DNA of 28,152 nt from Caryophanales bacterium UBA7581 (lineage in GTDB: Bacteria; Bacillota_I; Bacilli_A; RFN20; CAG-826), in assembly GCA_002477825.1 (NCBI GenBank), contig DLKT01000036.1, positions 1-28,152 on the forward strand. The letters are read 5' to 3'. Made by a program: the position numbers and the translations under genes. Positions 14,168 to 22,358 of this stretch are shown here, piece by piece. The first letter of the stretch is position 1. The number at the start of each line of letters is the position of its first letter. Under the pieces are notes generated by a model. That model made no database searches, was not told the origin of the DNA, and saw only the letters and a list, made by a program, of their open reading frames with translations.

Positions 14168-16679
14168 CGGTCGTTTCTCCTTCATCTTGTGCAGATTGGT
14201 TGTGAATTAATACTTTACGTTTACTGCTACTACCGGATGCTTTTGAAACAATACCAGCATCTTCTAATTGGTCCATAATACGAGCGGCTTTGGGGAAGCC
14301 TAACGCTAAACGACGCATAATCTCGGAAATGGATACTTCGTCTAAATTCATAACAAACGCTTTTACTTCTTCAAAACGTTCATCGCGTTCTCTAGGTTTC
14401 GTTCCACCAAAAGATGGTCCCGCCGCGGAACGATCCACTAAATCTAAGAATTTGGGGTCGTAGTGAGTTTCATAATGTTCTTTTAAGAATTCCACCACTC
14501 GTTTGATTTCTTTATTATCCACGAATGGACATTGTAAACGGGTAAAGCCATCATCAGAGAATTCTTGAGAATCGACAAGCATATCACCATAACCTAATAA
14601 TTTTTCAGCACCCGCTTCACCTAATATGGTTTGGGAGTCGGTATAAGACGCTACACGTAACGCCACACGAGTTGGTAAGTTTGCTTTAATAACACCAGTA
14701 ATCACGTTAACCGATGGACGTTGGGTAGAAATAACCATGTGGATACCACACGCTCTTGATTTAGCAGCGATTTTCACGACTGGAGAAGCAATATCTTTAC
14801 AGTTTTCTACTAAGTCCGCATATTCATCAATAATGACAACAATGAGTGGTAAAGGTTCTAGACCTTCTTCTTCTGCATATTCGTTATACTGCGAAATCTT
14901 AGAAACACAAGCATCTTCAAATAATTGATAACGACGTTCCATTTCTTGAACTAAACGATTCATCGCTACTTTCGATTCGCTATAATCGGAAACGATTGGA
15001 CAAATTAAGTGCGGTTCATCACGGTATTTAGACATTTCTACTCTTTTGGGGTCGATTAATAAAATACGAAGTTCTTCTGGTGATGTCTTCATTAATAAAG
15101 ACATAATTAAGCAGTGCATAAAGACGGATTTACCTGAACCAGTAGCACCCGCAACAAGTAAGTGCGGATAATCGCCGACATTCATACCTAATACATCACC
15201 GGTAATATCTTTACCAAATGGAACAAAGTATTTCTTTTTTGGATCTCCGACATAAGGCGCTAAACATTCTTTTAAAGAAACGGTAACGGAACGGGCGTTA
15301 GGAAGTTCGAGACCAGAAGTAATCTTACCACGAACCACTTTTTGGAAACGGGCTCTAACCCCACCTAGACGAATGGAAACGTCGGTGATGTTCTTTAATA
15401 TATTATTGACCGAAACATCGCGGTTCATTAAAACATCAAAACGGGTAACGGCGGGACCAACTTTATATCCTGAAATCGTTGCGCCAATACCTAAGTCTTC
15501 AAAAATATGGTTAATCGCTTCTTGTCTTTCTTTACTCACGCGGTCATTTTCTTCATCCACGTGGGCATTTTCATAAACATTTAATAAATCTAAGCTTGGA
15601 TAGACGTAAGGTGTATTGACCTTTTTTACTACCGGTTTCTTTTCACCCACGACTTTAATTGGTGCCGGCACAGGATCTTCAATTTTAAAAGTCACTTTAC
15701 TCGCTGTTGGGGTAGAAACTTGCACATGTTCAGTAGAAATTAAAGGTTCTTCTTTTTCTACAACTGGTTCTTCTTTTATTTCTTCTTCCACCGTTTCATC
15801 TTCTTCTATTTCTTCTGTGGGTTCAAAAACAGAAGTAGTAGTTGAAGGCATTGCCGGTGCTTTTCTTTCTTCTTCAATATCATCGACAAGATAAGTAGGT
15901 GTTTTTTCTTCTTCTGGTTCTTCGAAAATAAAGCGAGCTTTATTCGCTTGATTAGAAGTTGTTCCCTTTGCTGTATAAATAGGGACTTCTTCCTCTTCCA
16001 TTTCTTCTTCCTCTTTTTGAAAAGCTTCTTCTTGTTCTTGCTCTTCTTTTCTTTGTTTTTCTTCTTGCTCTTTTCTTAACTTTTTCTTCTCTTTATGCGC
16101 TTTACGCCAAGATAAATATTTGCTAAATGGCGCTTTTAAGAATAAAACAAGACCAACGGTCATTAAGATCAAAGATACAACCATGGTACCAATAGAAGTT
16201 ATGGTAGTGTTTAATAATGCGGCTAAAAAGAAGCCGACTAATCCACCACATGTGGTATCCACTAATGCCATATTTCGAATAAGAACACCGCCATCCGAAA
16301 TATCATTCATTTTATTAGCGTACGTGGAAAAGACATTGTTTAACATAATATCATTACCATCCGGATGATACGAAGCACTAATCATGACGCCTAAAAATAG
16401 TAAAATAACGCCAAGCATTGTAATATCAATTTTTACGCGATACATTTGTCTTTTTAAAATGAGATAAAGGCCAAAGAATAAAGCAATTAAAAAAGCGATG
16501 AAATAAAATACACCAAAAAGATAGACCATACAGTAAGATAAAAACTCACCAATAGGGCCGCGATTGAGTAAGCCAATTAATGCCACTAAAGAAAGCATTA
16601 AGCCGATTAAAATTGTTTCCGCATCTTTTGATAAAACGCCATCTTTTGTATCTTTTGGTTGCTTCTTTTCTTTTGCCAT
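14145..16679 (-). CDS. ftsK: FtsK/SpoIIIE family DNA translocase
   Basis: These hexameric pumps move chromosomal DNA through the division septum. The 844-residue protein has four membrane segments (about 22-40, 46-74, 86-102 and 144-182) and a long, highly charged linker at about 195-350 rich in Glu. The motor follows, with Walker A GATGSGKS at 511-518 and Walker B IVVIIDE at 613-619 (Asp618, Glu619). A C-terminal winged-helix gamma domain at about 770-825 (LDEVSISEIMRRLALGFPKA) recognises directional skewed octamers. It could be named ftsK or spoIIIE. The sequence does not show whether the organism sporulates. It is the first gene of the long minus-strand operon. Confidence 0.95.
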   Translation of the reverse strand: MAKEKKQPKDTKDGVLSKDAETILIGLMLSLVALIGLLNRGPIGEFLSYCMVYLFGVFYFIAFLIALFFGLYLILKRQMYRVKIDITMLGVILLFLGVMISASYHPDGNDIMLNNVFSTYANKMNDISDGGVLIRNMALVDTTCGGLVGFFLAALLNTTITSIGTMVVSLILMTVGLVLFLKAPFSKYLSWRKAHKEKKKLRKEQEEKQRKEEQEQEEAFQKEEEEMEEEEVPIYTAKGTTSNQANKARFIFEEPEEEKTPTYLVDDIEEERKAPAMPSTTTSVFEPTEEIEEDETVEEEIKEEPVVEKEEPLISTEHVQVSTPTASKVTFKIEDPVPAPIKVVGEKKPVVKKVNTPYVYPSLDLLNVYENAHVDEENDRVSKERQEAINHIFEDLGIGATISGYKVGPAVTRFDVLMNRDVSVNNILKNITDVSIRLGGVRARFQKVVRGKITSGLELPNARSVTVSLKECLAPYVGDPKKKYFVPFGKDITGDVLGMNVGDYPHLLVAGATGSGKSVFMHCLIMSLLMKTSPEELRILLIDPKRVEMSKYRDEPHLICPIVSDYSESKVAMNRLVQEMERRYQLFEDACVSKISQYNEYAEEEGLEPLPLIVVIIDEYADLVENCKDIASPVVKIAAKSRACGIHMVISTQRPSVNVITGVIKANLPTRVALRVASYTDSQTILGEAGAEKLLGYGDMLVDSQEFSDDGFTRLQCPFVDNKEIKRVVEFLKEHYETHYDPKFLDLVDRSAAGPSFGGTKPRERDERFEEVKAFVMNLDEVSISEIMRRLALGFPKAARIMDQLEDAGIVSKASGSSSKRKVLIHNQSAQDEGETTDDSKQEG

Positions 16680-16715
16680 CTTCTTTATCCCTCTTTTAAT
16701 ATTGTTGCAAAAATC

Positions 16716-16724
16716 ATTATATCA
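16716..16724 (-). promoter_or_regulatory. Extended -10 promoter of the ftsK operon
   Basis: The minus strand reads TGATATAAT, a perfect TATAAT with an extended TGn. No good -35 is visible. A GAGGG ribosome site lies between it and the ATG at 16679. Confidence 0.65.
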
Positions 16725-16898
16725 TAAACATTGTTATTTTTTACGCTAATAAAAAATATTTATTTTTTAAAGTTTCCTCCTCGTTTACAAAACGTGAATG
16801 TAACCACTTTCATTTTATTTTTTTTGCATTTTGATTGCTTGTTTTCTTTTTTTTCGTTAGCATGAGAGTATAAAGGAGAAGTAAAAAAAGTTTTTATC

Positions 16899-17369
16899 AT
16901 GGTTACGATTCACATGCTTGTTGGTATTCCCGGTTCAGGAAAATCAACGTACGCTAAAAATGTTTTAGCAAAAGAACATCATTATCCCATCATTTCTAGT
17001 GACAAAGTTCGTCAAATGCATCCTGATTGGGATGAATCACTTGTTTGGCCAGAAGTGTATCGTTTATTAGCTGAAGCCATTAAAAATGGTCAAGACGCAA
17101 TCTACGATGCCACTAGCGTAACACCTAAAGTTAGAGCAAGATTCTTTCAAAGATTAAAGGAAAACGTCCCCGACATTCCATTTAAGGTCGGTGCTTACTA
17201 TTTCCCTACACCTGCTGAAGTTTGCTACGCAAGAATTGAAAAAAGAAACGAAATGCTAGGCGAGTTATTCTTCCCACTTGATAAGTTAGAAGGCTATGCA
17301 GCAACGCAAATTGCCCCTACCGTGGATGAAGGATTTGAATTCGTTAAAATAATTAAAAATTACGAGTAA
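16899..17369 (+). CDS. P-loop polynucleotide kinase-like protein (AAA_33)
   Basis: The 156-residue protein is a single-domain P-loop kinase of the polynucleotide 5'-kinase type. Walker A is GIPGSGKST (9-17). The segment ISSDKVR (32-38) and the DATS step (Asp70-Ala-Thr72), followed by Arg79 and Arg81, match the substrate and lid residues of PNKP-type kinases, which phosphorylate 5'-OH ends of DNA or RNA. The lid region holds RIEKRNEM. No phosphatase or ligase domain is attached. The start has no close ribosome site: GGAG at 16875-16878 is 20 bases from the ATG, and no other in-frame start lies between. It converges with the RNase J gene on a shared terminator. The natural substrate is not known. 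A small-molecule kinase role is possible. Confidence 0.8.
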   Translation: MVTIHMLVGIPGSGKSTYAKNVLAKEHHYPIISSDKVRQMHPDWDESLVWPEVYRLLAEAIKNGQDAIYDATSVTPKVRARFFQRLKENVPDIPFKVGAYYFPTPAEVCYARIEKRNEMLGELFFPLDKLEGYAATQIAPTVDEGFEFVKIIKNYE

Positions 17370-17376
17370 AAAAAAG

Positions 17377-17411
17377 CTGTTAAGTTCAACGTGAAACTTA
17401 ACAGTTTTTTT
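17377..17411. terminator. Bidirectional terminator between the kinase and RNase J genes
   Basis: A perfect 10-bp stem (CTGTTAAGTT at 17377-17386 with AACTTAACAG at 17395-17404) has an 8-base loop. It is flanked by A8 on one side and T7 on the other, so it can serve both convergent genes. Confidence 0.92.
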
Positions 17412-17412
17412 C

Positions 17413-19092
17413 TTATTCAATTTCAACCACTAAAGGTAAAATCATGGGATCTTTACCCGTTGATTTTCTTACCATTCTTGTTGCTTTTTCTAAAGTAAGT
17501 TGTTTGGCTAATTCAATGGTGCCACCAGGAACATTCATTTGCTCTTCTACCGTTTCTACAAAGGCATCCGCTAAATCATGAAGTAAAGCTTCGGAATCTT
17601 TCACTAAGACAAATCCACGCATTTGAACGTCGGGTCCTGCGATCACTCTTTTTTCTTTTAAAGAGACGGTTAACGCCATACAAATCACACCATCGTCAGC
17701 GAGTTTTTGACGGTCGGTTAATACGACATCACCGACATCTCCTACACCACTTCCATCCACTAATAAATCACCGGTAGGAATGGATTTAGTAATGGGAAGT
17801 ACTTTTTTATTTTCAAAAGTGAGTACCATACCATTATCTAAAACGAAGGTGTTTAAATGGGAATAACCTTGGTTGGTTGCTACGGCAACTTTAGCGTTTG
17901 CTAAGATATGACGGAATTCTCCAATGACGGGCATATAATATTTTGGACGTAATAAACTTAACATTGTTTTAATATCTTCTTCTTGCGCATGCATAGAAGA
18001 TATTTTCTTTTTCGTAATGTTAATGACTTTCGCCCCTGTTTTATAGACTTCATCAATCGCGTTAACAGCGTACACTTCCGTACCAATTTGTGGTGGTGCC
18101 GCTACAATAAAGGTATCCGATGGAGTAATCACTAATTTTTTATCTTCGGATTCACCAATTGCTAATAATTCGACTTGACGATATAAAGTATCGCGATCAC
18201 CTAGAATAATAATGACGATATCTTGTTCACGGACGCGGAATAAATCATCCATGGTAAAAAGATTGTTTTTAGGAATCATGAGTTCACCTACGGAGTTGAG
18301 CGTTTCTAAGATTTCTTGTGATTGTTTACCATAGAAAAGCATCTTTTTATTAGCGTCTAAGGATAATTTTACGACTTCGTTTAAGCCATATAAGTTAGAG
18401 TCATATAAAGCAAAGAAGATTCTTCCTTTAGCGTCGCTAAAATCCTTTTGCACTAAAGGAGTTAAACGATGGGAAGGCGAAGTATAACCTGGACGATCCG
18501 CATAACGAGATTCACACATGAGTAATAAAACATCTTTTTCCGAAATTCTAGCAATTTCATTCATATCTAAACGATATTTTGGATGGTTATTATATTCAAC
18601 GATGAATTCACTAGTATAAACTATACTTCCTTGTTCGGTTTCTAAAGCAAAGCCATAAGAACCAGCAATCATATGAGCGGTTTGGAAGAATTTCACCATA
18701 TGACTACCGATTTTAAAGTAGTCATGTTCATTATTCACTTCAATAAAATGATAATCATTTTGAATACCTACATCTTTTGCATGACGTTTAATAAATGCAA
18801 TCGTAACTGATGTCGCGTAAATGGGGGCATCCAGTTGATGATTTTTATAAATATACGCTAAAGCGCCTAATTGATCTAAATGACCATGCGAAATCAAGAC
18901 ACCACGAATGCGGTCTTTGTTTTCTAATAAATAATCGTAGTTTGGAATGATAACATCCACTCCCGGTGAAGTTTTATCTGGGTATTTTGAACCTGCTTCC
19001 ACTACATAAATATCGTCACCGACTTCGATGATGTACATGTTTTTTCCACATTCATCTAAGCCGCCAAGCGCAAATACATTAATTTTTTCCAT
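17413..19092 (-). CDS. RNase J family protein with a degenerate metal site
   Basis: RNase J is a metallo-beta-lactamase/beta-CASP enzyme with 5'-exo and endonuclease activity in mRNA decay and rRNA maturation. The 559-residue protein aligns along its length from the start (VFALGGLDECGKNMYIIEV). Yet many active-site residues differ. The zinc motif HGHxDH is HGHLDQ at 69-74 (Gln74 for His), GDF is SEF with Glu162 for Asp, and PVHGE is PVIGE with Ile390 for His. DST after the first half is ESR at 194-196, and the early DAG is EAG. His69, His71, Asp73 and His140 remain. It resembles an inactive or weak RNase J2-like paralogue that may form a complex with an active J1 encoded elsewhere. An AAAGGGG ribosome site precedes the ATG. 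Confidence 0.88.
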   Translation of the reverse strand: MEKINVFALGGLDECGKNMYIIEVGDDIYVVEAGSKYPDKTSPGVDVIIPNYDYLLENKDRIRGVLISHGHLDQLGALAYIYKNHQLDAPIYATSVTIAFIKRHAKDVGIQNDYHFIEVNNEHDYFKIGSHMVKFFQTAHMIAGSYGFALETEQGSIVYTSEFIVEYNNHPKYRLDMNEIARISEKDVLLLMCESRYADRPGYTSPSHRLTPLVQKDFSDAKGRIFFALYDSNLYGLNEVVKLSLDANKKMLFYGKQSQEILETLNSVGELMIPKNNLFTMDDLFRVREQDIVIIILGDRDTLYRQVELLAIGESEDKKLVITPSDTFIVAAPPQIGTEVYAVNAIDEVYKTGAKVINITKKKISSMHAQEEDIKTMLSLLRPKYYMPVIGEFRHILANAKVAVATNQGYSHLNTFVLDNGMVLTFENKKVLPITKSIPTGDLLVDGSGVGDVGDVVLTDRQKLADDGVICMALTVSLKEKRVIAGPDVQMRGFVLVKDSEALLHDLADAFVETVEEQMNVPGGTIELAKQLTLEKATRMVRKSTGKDPMILPLVVEIE

Positions 19093-19185
19093 TCCAATTC
19101 CCCTTTCACACTAACGAATTGAATACTGTTTTATAAACTTTTATACTTCTTATTTTATATACTATGTAATTCACACGCATAAAAG

Positions 19186-19213
19186 ATTATATAACAAATA
19201 TTTATTTTTACAA
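19186..19213 (-). promoter_or_regulatory. Candidate promoter of the RNase J-like gene
   Basis: On the minus strand, TTGTAA (19208-19213) and TATAAT (19186-19191) are 16 bases apart. The leader to the ATG would be about 85 bases and very AT-rich. Confidence 0.6.
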
Positions 19214-19247
19214 GTCTTTTATGGTGAAGTTATCAAAGATTTATTTT

Positions 19248-19595
19248 TTATTCTTTGACTTCTCTTGTCGCAATGATGTTAATCCCTAAATTCAGCACAT
19301 TTTCGACAATCACTTGATGCATGGAAATCGGCGCTTTCACTTCAATTTTTTGAAGAATTTCCATAACTTCCATTAATTTTTCTTTCGGGATATCTTGCTC
19401 ACTTCTTACCGGTAAACGAAGTAAACCGGATTGAGACTTTAAAGCCACCGTAGTCGTTAACGTCCGCATAGGATGTGTTAATTCTTGTTTTCCATAAGTT
19501 ATTCCACGTGGACAAAAATTGCCATGAATTTCTCCATCTTCACTAACGGATAAATGACAACCGCGCGGACATACAATACAAATCATTTCTTTCAT
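19248..19595 (-). CDS. DUF1667 family cysteine-rich protein
   Basis: The 115-residue protein has the DUF1667 pattern, with four cysteines early on: Cys6, Cys9 and Cys13 (CIVCPRGC) and Cys28 (NFCPRG). They probably hold an iron-sulfur cluster or zinc. The rest is a small alpha-beta domain. In Bacillota and related anaerobes this family is regularly the third gene after a GlpA-like FAD enzyme and an NAD/FAD oxidoreductase, as here, and is thought to be a subunit of an anaerobic glycerol-3-phosphate or 2-hydroxy-acid dehydrogenase complex. The start overlaps the stop of the gene before by 4 bp (ATGA). GGAGG is about 10 bases upstream. The exact job is not known. Confidence 0.9.
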   Translation of the reverse strand: MKEMICIVCPRGCHLSVSEDGEIHGNFCPRGITYGKQELTHPMRTLTTTVALKSQSGLLRLPVRSEQDIPKEKLMEVMEILQKIEVKAPISMHQVIVENVLNLGINIIATREVKE

Positions 19596-20848
19596 TGTTC
19601 TATTACCTCCACAATCACTGTTTCATGAATATCTAAAAGTAACTCCGCTTCTAATTTCACTTTTTCCATTTGTGAAGGAAGTAAGAAAGGTCTTCTTAAT
19701 GTTTTTAAAATTTTCGTACCACTTCGAATTTGAATTTTCACGTTTTCTAATGGTTTCTTTACTCGGAATTTTAAAGTAACATTTTCCATTTCTAAAGGAA
19801 AATCTAAGCGCTGCGGAAGGATATAACTTAATAGATTTCCTGCTTCTAAACGAATGGTATGCGTTCTTTTTTTCTTATTCTTTTTTAAAGAATGAGCGAC
19901 GCCTATTCCTGCCAAACGAGCTTCCTCAGTAACATCATCAACTAAATCATGTACGTGAAGAACATTGCCCGCTACAAAAATACCAGGAATGGTGGATTCT
20001 AACCATTGATTCACTTCAACACTCTTGGTTTTAAAACAAGGTTCTGCGCCTATTTTGATTAATAAATCGCTTGAAGGTAATAAACCTACCGATAAAAGTA
20101 ACGTATCACAAACGAATTCTTTTTCCGTACCGGGAATAAAGTTTTTATTTTCATCAACTTGAGCAATAATGACCTTTTCTAATTGCTTTTTTCCAATAAC
20201 TTCTTTTACCGTATGCGATAAGAAAAGTGGAATATCAAAATCATGTAAGCATTGGACAATATTGCGGTTTAAGCCATTCGAATAAGGCATGATTTCTACT
20301 ACGCCTAGAACTTCAGCACCTTCAAGATGCATTCTTCTTGCCATAATTAAACCAATGTCGCCTGATCCTAAAATTAAGACGCGTTTGCCAACCATATAGC
20401 CATCTAAATTTAAATAATGTTGTGCGGTTCCAGCGGTTAAAATGCCATTGGGACGAGTGCCTGGTAACATGATTGCCCCCGCATTTCTTTCATAACATCC
20501 TGCCGCATAAATAATTCTTTTGGCTTTAACGGTTACAACACCTTCTATTTCATTCATATACGTAATTTCATTATGAAAACAAATATGCATCACCATCGTA
20601 TTTAAAGCGTAATCAATGGGATAGGAAAGAAATTGTTGAATAAAACGATCCGCATATTCAGGCCCGGTTAACGCTTCTTTAAATTCTTCTAGGCCAAAAC
20701 CATTATGAATACACTGCTCTAAAATACCACCTAAAGCATCCGATTTTTCTAATAATAAAATATCATGCACACCCGCTTCATAAGCCGAGATTGCACTCGC
20801 TAATCCGGCGGCACCACCACCAATAATCACAAGTTCTCTAGTTTTCAT
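19592..20848 (-). CDS. NAD/FAD-dependent oxidoreductase (partner of the GlpA-like enzyme)
   Basis: The 418-residue flavoprotein has an N-terminal FAD-binding Rossmann motif (VIIGGGAAGLASA, about 7-19) and a second dinucleotide fold at about 154-165 (RVLILGSGDIGLIMAR). Near residue 115-140 is the family stretch AAGCYERNAG followed by LPGTRPNGI. A C-terminal VAGN motif precedes a tail of about 90 residues without clear homology. It probably passes electrons between NAD(H) and the FAD/iron-sulfur enzyme encoded upstream. Its start overlaps that gene by 11 bp, and its stop overlaps the DUF1667 gene by 4 bp, so the three are translationally coupled. Function by reaction is unproved: glycerol-3-phosphate is the best guess for the complex. 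Confidence 0.88.
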   Translation of the reverse strand: MKTRELVIIGGGAAGLASAISAYEAGVHDILLLEKSDALGGILEQCIHNGFGLEEFKEALTGPEYADRFIQQFLSYPIDYALNTMVMHICFHNEITYMNEIEGVVTVKAKRIIYAAGCYERNAGAIMLPGTRPNGILTAGTAQHYLNLDGYMVGKRVLILGSGDIGLIMARRMHLEGAEVLGVVEIMPYSNGLNRNIVQCLHDFDIPLFLSHTVKEVIGKKQLEKVIIAQVDENKNFIPGTEKEFVCDTLLLSVGLLPSSDLLIKIGAEPCFKTKSVEVNQWLESTIPGIFVAGNVLHVHDLVDDVTEEARLAGIGVAHSLKKNKKKRTHTIRLEAGNLLSYILPQRLDFPLEMENVTLKFRVKKPLENVKIQIRSGTKILKTLRRPFLLPSQMEKVKLEAELLLDIHETVIVEVIEQ

Positions 20849-22280
20849 CGTGGGTTTTCTCCTTTAAATCTTCTTTTACTATTTCTGAATTTTCTCCATC
20901 ATAACGTACTTCTGTGGCTTTTTTCGCTAATTCTTCTTTTAAAATACGAAGAATGAGGGGTTGACACATTCCGCCTTGGCATTTTCCAAATCCTGCTCGT
21001 AAACGCTTTTTAACTCCTTTAATGGTGGTTGGATAAAAAGAACGTTGAAATAAATCACGAATTTCTTGTTCACTCACCTTTTCGCAGCGGCAAATGATCT
21101 TACCATATAGCGGATTTTCTTTGATCATTTTTTGCGCCTTGTTACTTAAAAAATGAGGGAACTTTGGATATTTTTTTATTTTAGAGGAATAGTGTTCTTT
21201 TCTTTTGGGATGAAGAATTCTTTTTACCATACCTTCTACTTTTTTAGAAATCATCGGCGCACTAGCTAAACCTGGGGATTCAATACCCGCAAGTTCAATA
21301 AAATGAGGATTTTTTCGACTATGACGAATGATAAAATCATGGGTAGAAATGGTAGGACGAACCCCAGCAAAAACGCGAATGGTTTCTTGAAAAGGAATAC
21401 TAGGAATCATTTTTAAAGCTTGTTCACGAATCATCATTAACGTTTCATTATCGGTACGGTTATCATCTTCTGAACTCGGTTCACTCGATGGTCCAACTAA
21501 AAAATTCATCGAAGTCGTAGGAGAAATTAAAACGCCTTTCCCTTTTTTAGAAGGGAGCGTAAATAAAGTGTGACGTAAGAAAAAAGGGTCAAAATGATCT
21601 AAAACAAAATATTCTCCTTTTCTAGGTGTCAAATGATAGCTAGGCTTTTCTAAAAAGGAAGTAATTCGATACGCTCCCATTCCCGCAGCATTAATGACGA
21701 CTTTTGCTTCATATTTTTGACGATTTGTAACTACTTGATATCCACCAAAAATAGGAAGAATATTCACTACTTCTTCACCAAGATGTAAATGTACGTTATG
21801 ATCGATAGCGTGTTCCATTAAACGCGTACAAAGTAAAAATGGATTAATAATCCCTGCAGAAGGCGCTTCTAATGCGCCATAAACCGAAGAAGAGATGTTC
21901 GGTTCAAGTTCTAATACTTCTTCTTTCGTAAGTAAACGGACTGTAACTCCGTTTTCTATTGCTCTTAGTTGTAATTTTTTTAATTCTTCCATTTCTTCAT
22001 TAGAAAAAGCCAAAGTGAGTGAGCCAATACGAGAAAAAGGTATATCTAAGTCCTCGGTGACTTTGGTATACATTTCATTTCCTTTGACGTTATAATAGGC
22101 TTTTTTACTATGAGGAAGTGGGTCGTAACCGGAATGGATAATGGCACTATTGGCCATAGAGGTTACATTTCCTACATCATCTTCTTTTTCAATGACATGA
22201 ATGCTTAACTGATATTTACATAAATCATGAGCAATAAAAGAGCCAATGACTCCTGCTCCAATAATAATCACATCTTCCAT
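20838..22280 (-). CDS. GlpA-like FAD-dependent dehydrogenase with C-terminal BFD [2Fe-2S] domain
   Basis: The 480-residue protein has an N-terminal DAO-type FAD fold (DVIIIGAGVIGSF at residues 3-15, HSGYD near 50) like glycerol-3-phosphate or 2-hydroxyglutarate oxidoreductases. At the C-terminus a BFD-like domain holds four cysteines: Cys397 and Cys399 (CRC), then Cys434 and Cys439 (GKCQGGMC). It should oxidise a substrate such as glycerol-3-phosphate and hand electrons to its iron-sulfur cluster. I start at ATG 22280 with GAGGA seven bases upstream. The open frame goes to an ATG at 22334 that would run into the dapA terminator. No glpK or glpF is nearby, so the substrate remains uncertain. 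Confidence 0.88.
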   Translation of the reverse strand: MEDVIIIGAGVIGSFIAHDLCKYQLSIHVIEKEDDVGNVTSMANSAIIHSGYDPLPHSKKAYYNVKGNEMYTKVTEDLDIPFSRIGSLTLAFSNEEMEELKKLQLRAIENGVTVRLLTKEEVLELEPNISSSVYGALEAPSAGIINPFLLCTRLMEHAIDHNVHLHLGEEVVNILPIFGGYQVVTNRQKYEAKVVINAAGMGAYRITSFLEKPSYHLTPRKGEYFVLDHFDPFFLRHTLFTLPSKKGKGVLISPTTSMNFLVGPSSEPSSEDDNRTDNETLMMIREQALKMIPSIPFQETIRVFAGVRPTISTHDFIIRHSRKNPHFIELAGIESPGLASAPMISKKVEGMVKRILHPKRKEHYSSKIKKYPKFPHFLSNKAQKMIKENPLYGKIICRCEKVSEQEIRDLFQRSFYPTTIKGVKKRLRAGFGKCQGGMCQPLILRILKEELAKKATEVRYDGENSEIVKEDLKEKTHDEN

Positions 22281-22316
22281 TGTTGTTTCCTCTTTATTAC
22301 TTATTAGTTTATCACG

Positions 22317-22350
22317 AAAAAAATAATAGTGCACTATAAAAGCGCACTAT
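22317..22350 (-). terminator. Terminator after the DapA-like gene
   Basis: On the minus strand a 7-bp stem (ATAGTGC at 22344-22350 with GCACTAT at 22326-22332) is followed by a T tract (22317-22324). It starts nine bases after the dapA stop and separates it from the oxidoreductase cluster. Confidence 0.75.
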
Positions 22351-22358
22351 CTCATTTT

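Noticed and set aside
15616..15894. 92-codon Ser/Thr-rich open frame on the plus strand
   Set aside because: It is antisense to the Glu-rich linker of FtsK. GAA/GAG codons read backwards as Ser/Phe codons, and there is no ribosome site.
19205..19250. Terminator after the DUF1667 gene
   Set aside because: An imperfect GAAGT...ACTTC hairpin exists on the minus strand, but it has gaps and no T tract follows, so I do not call it.
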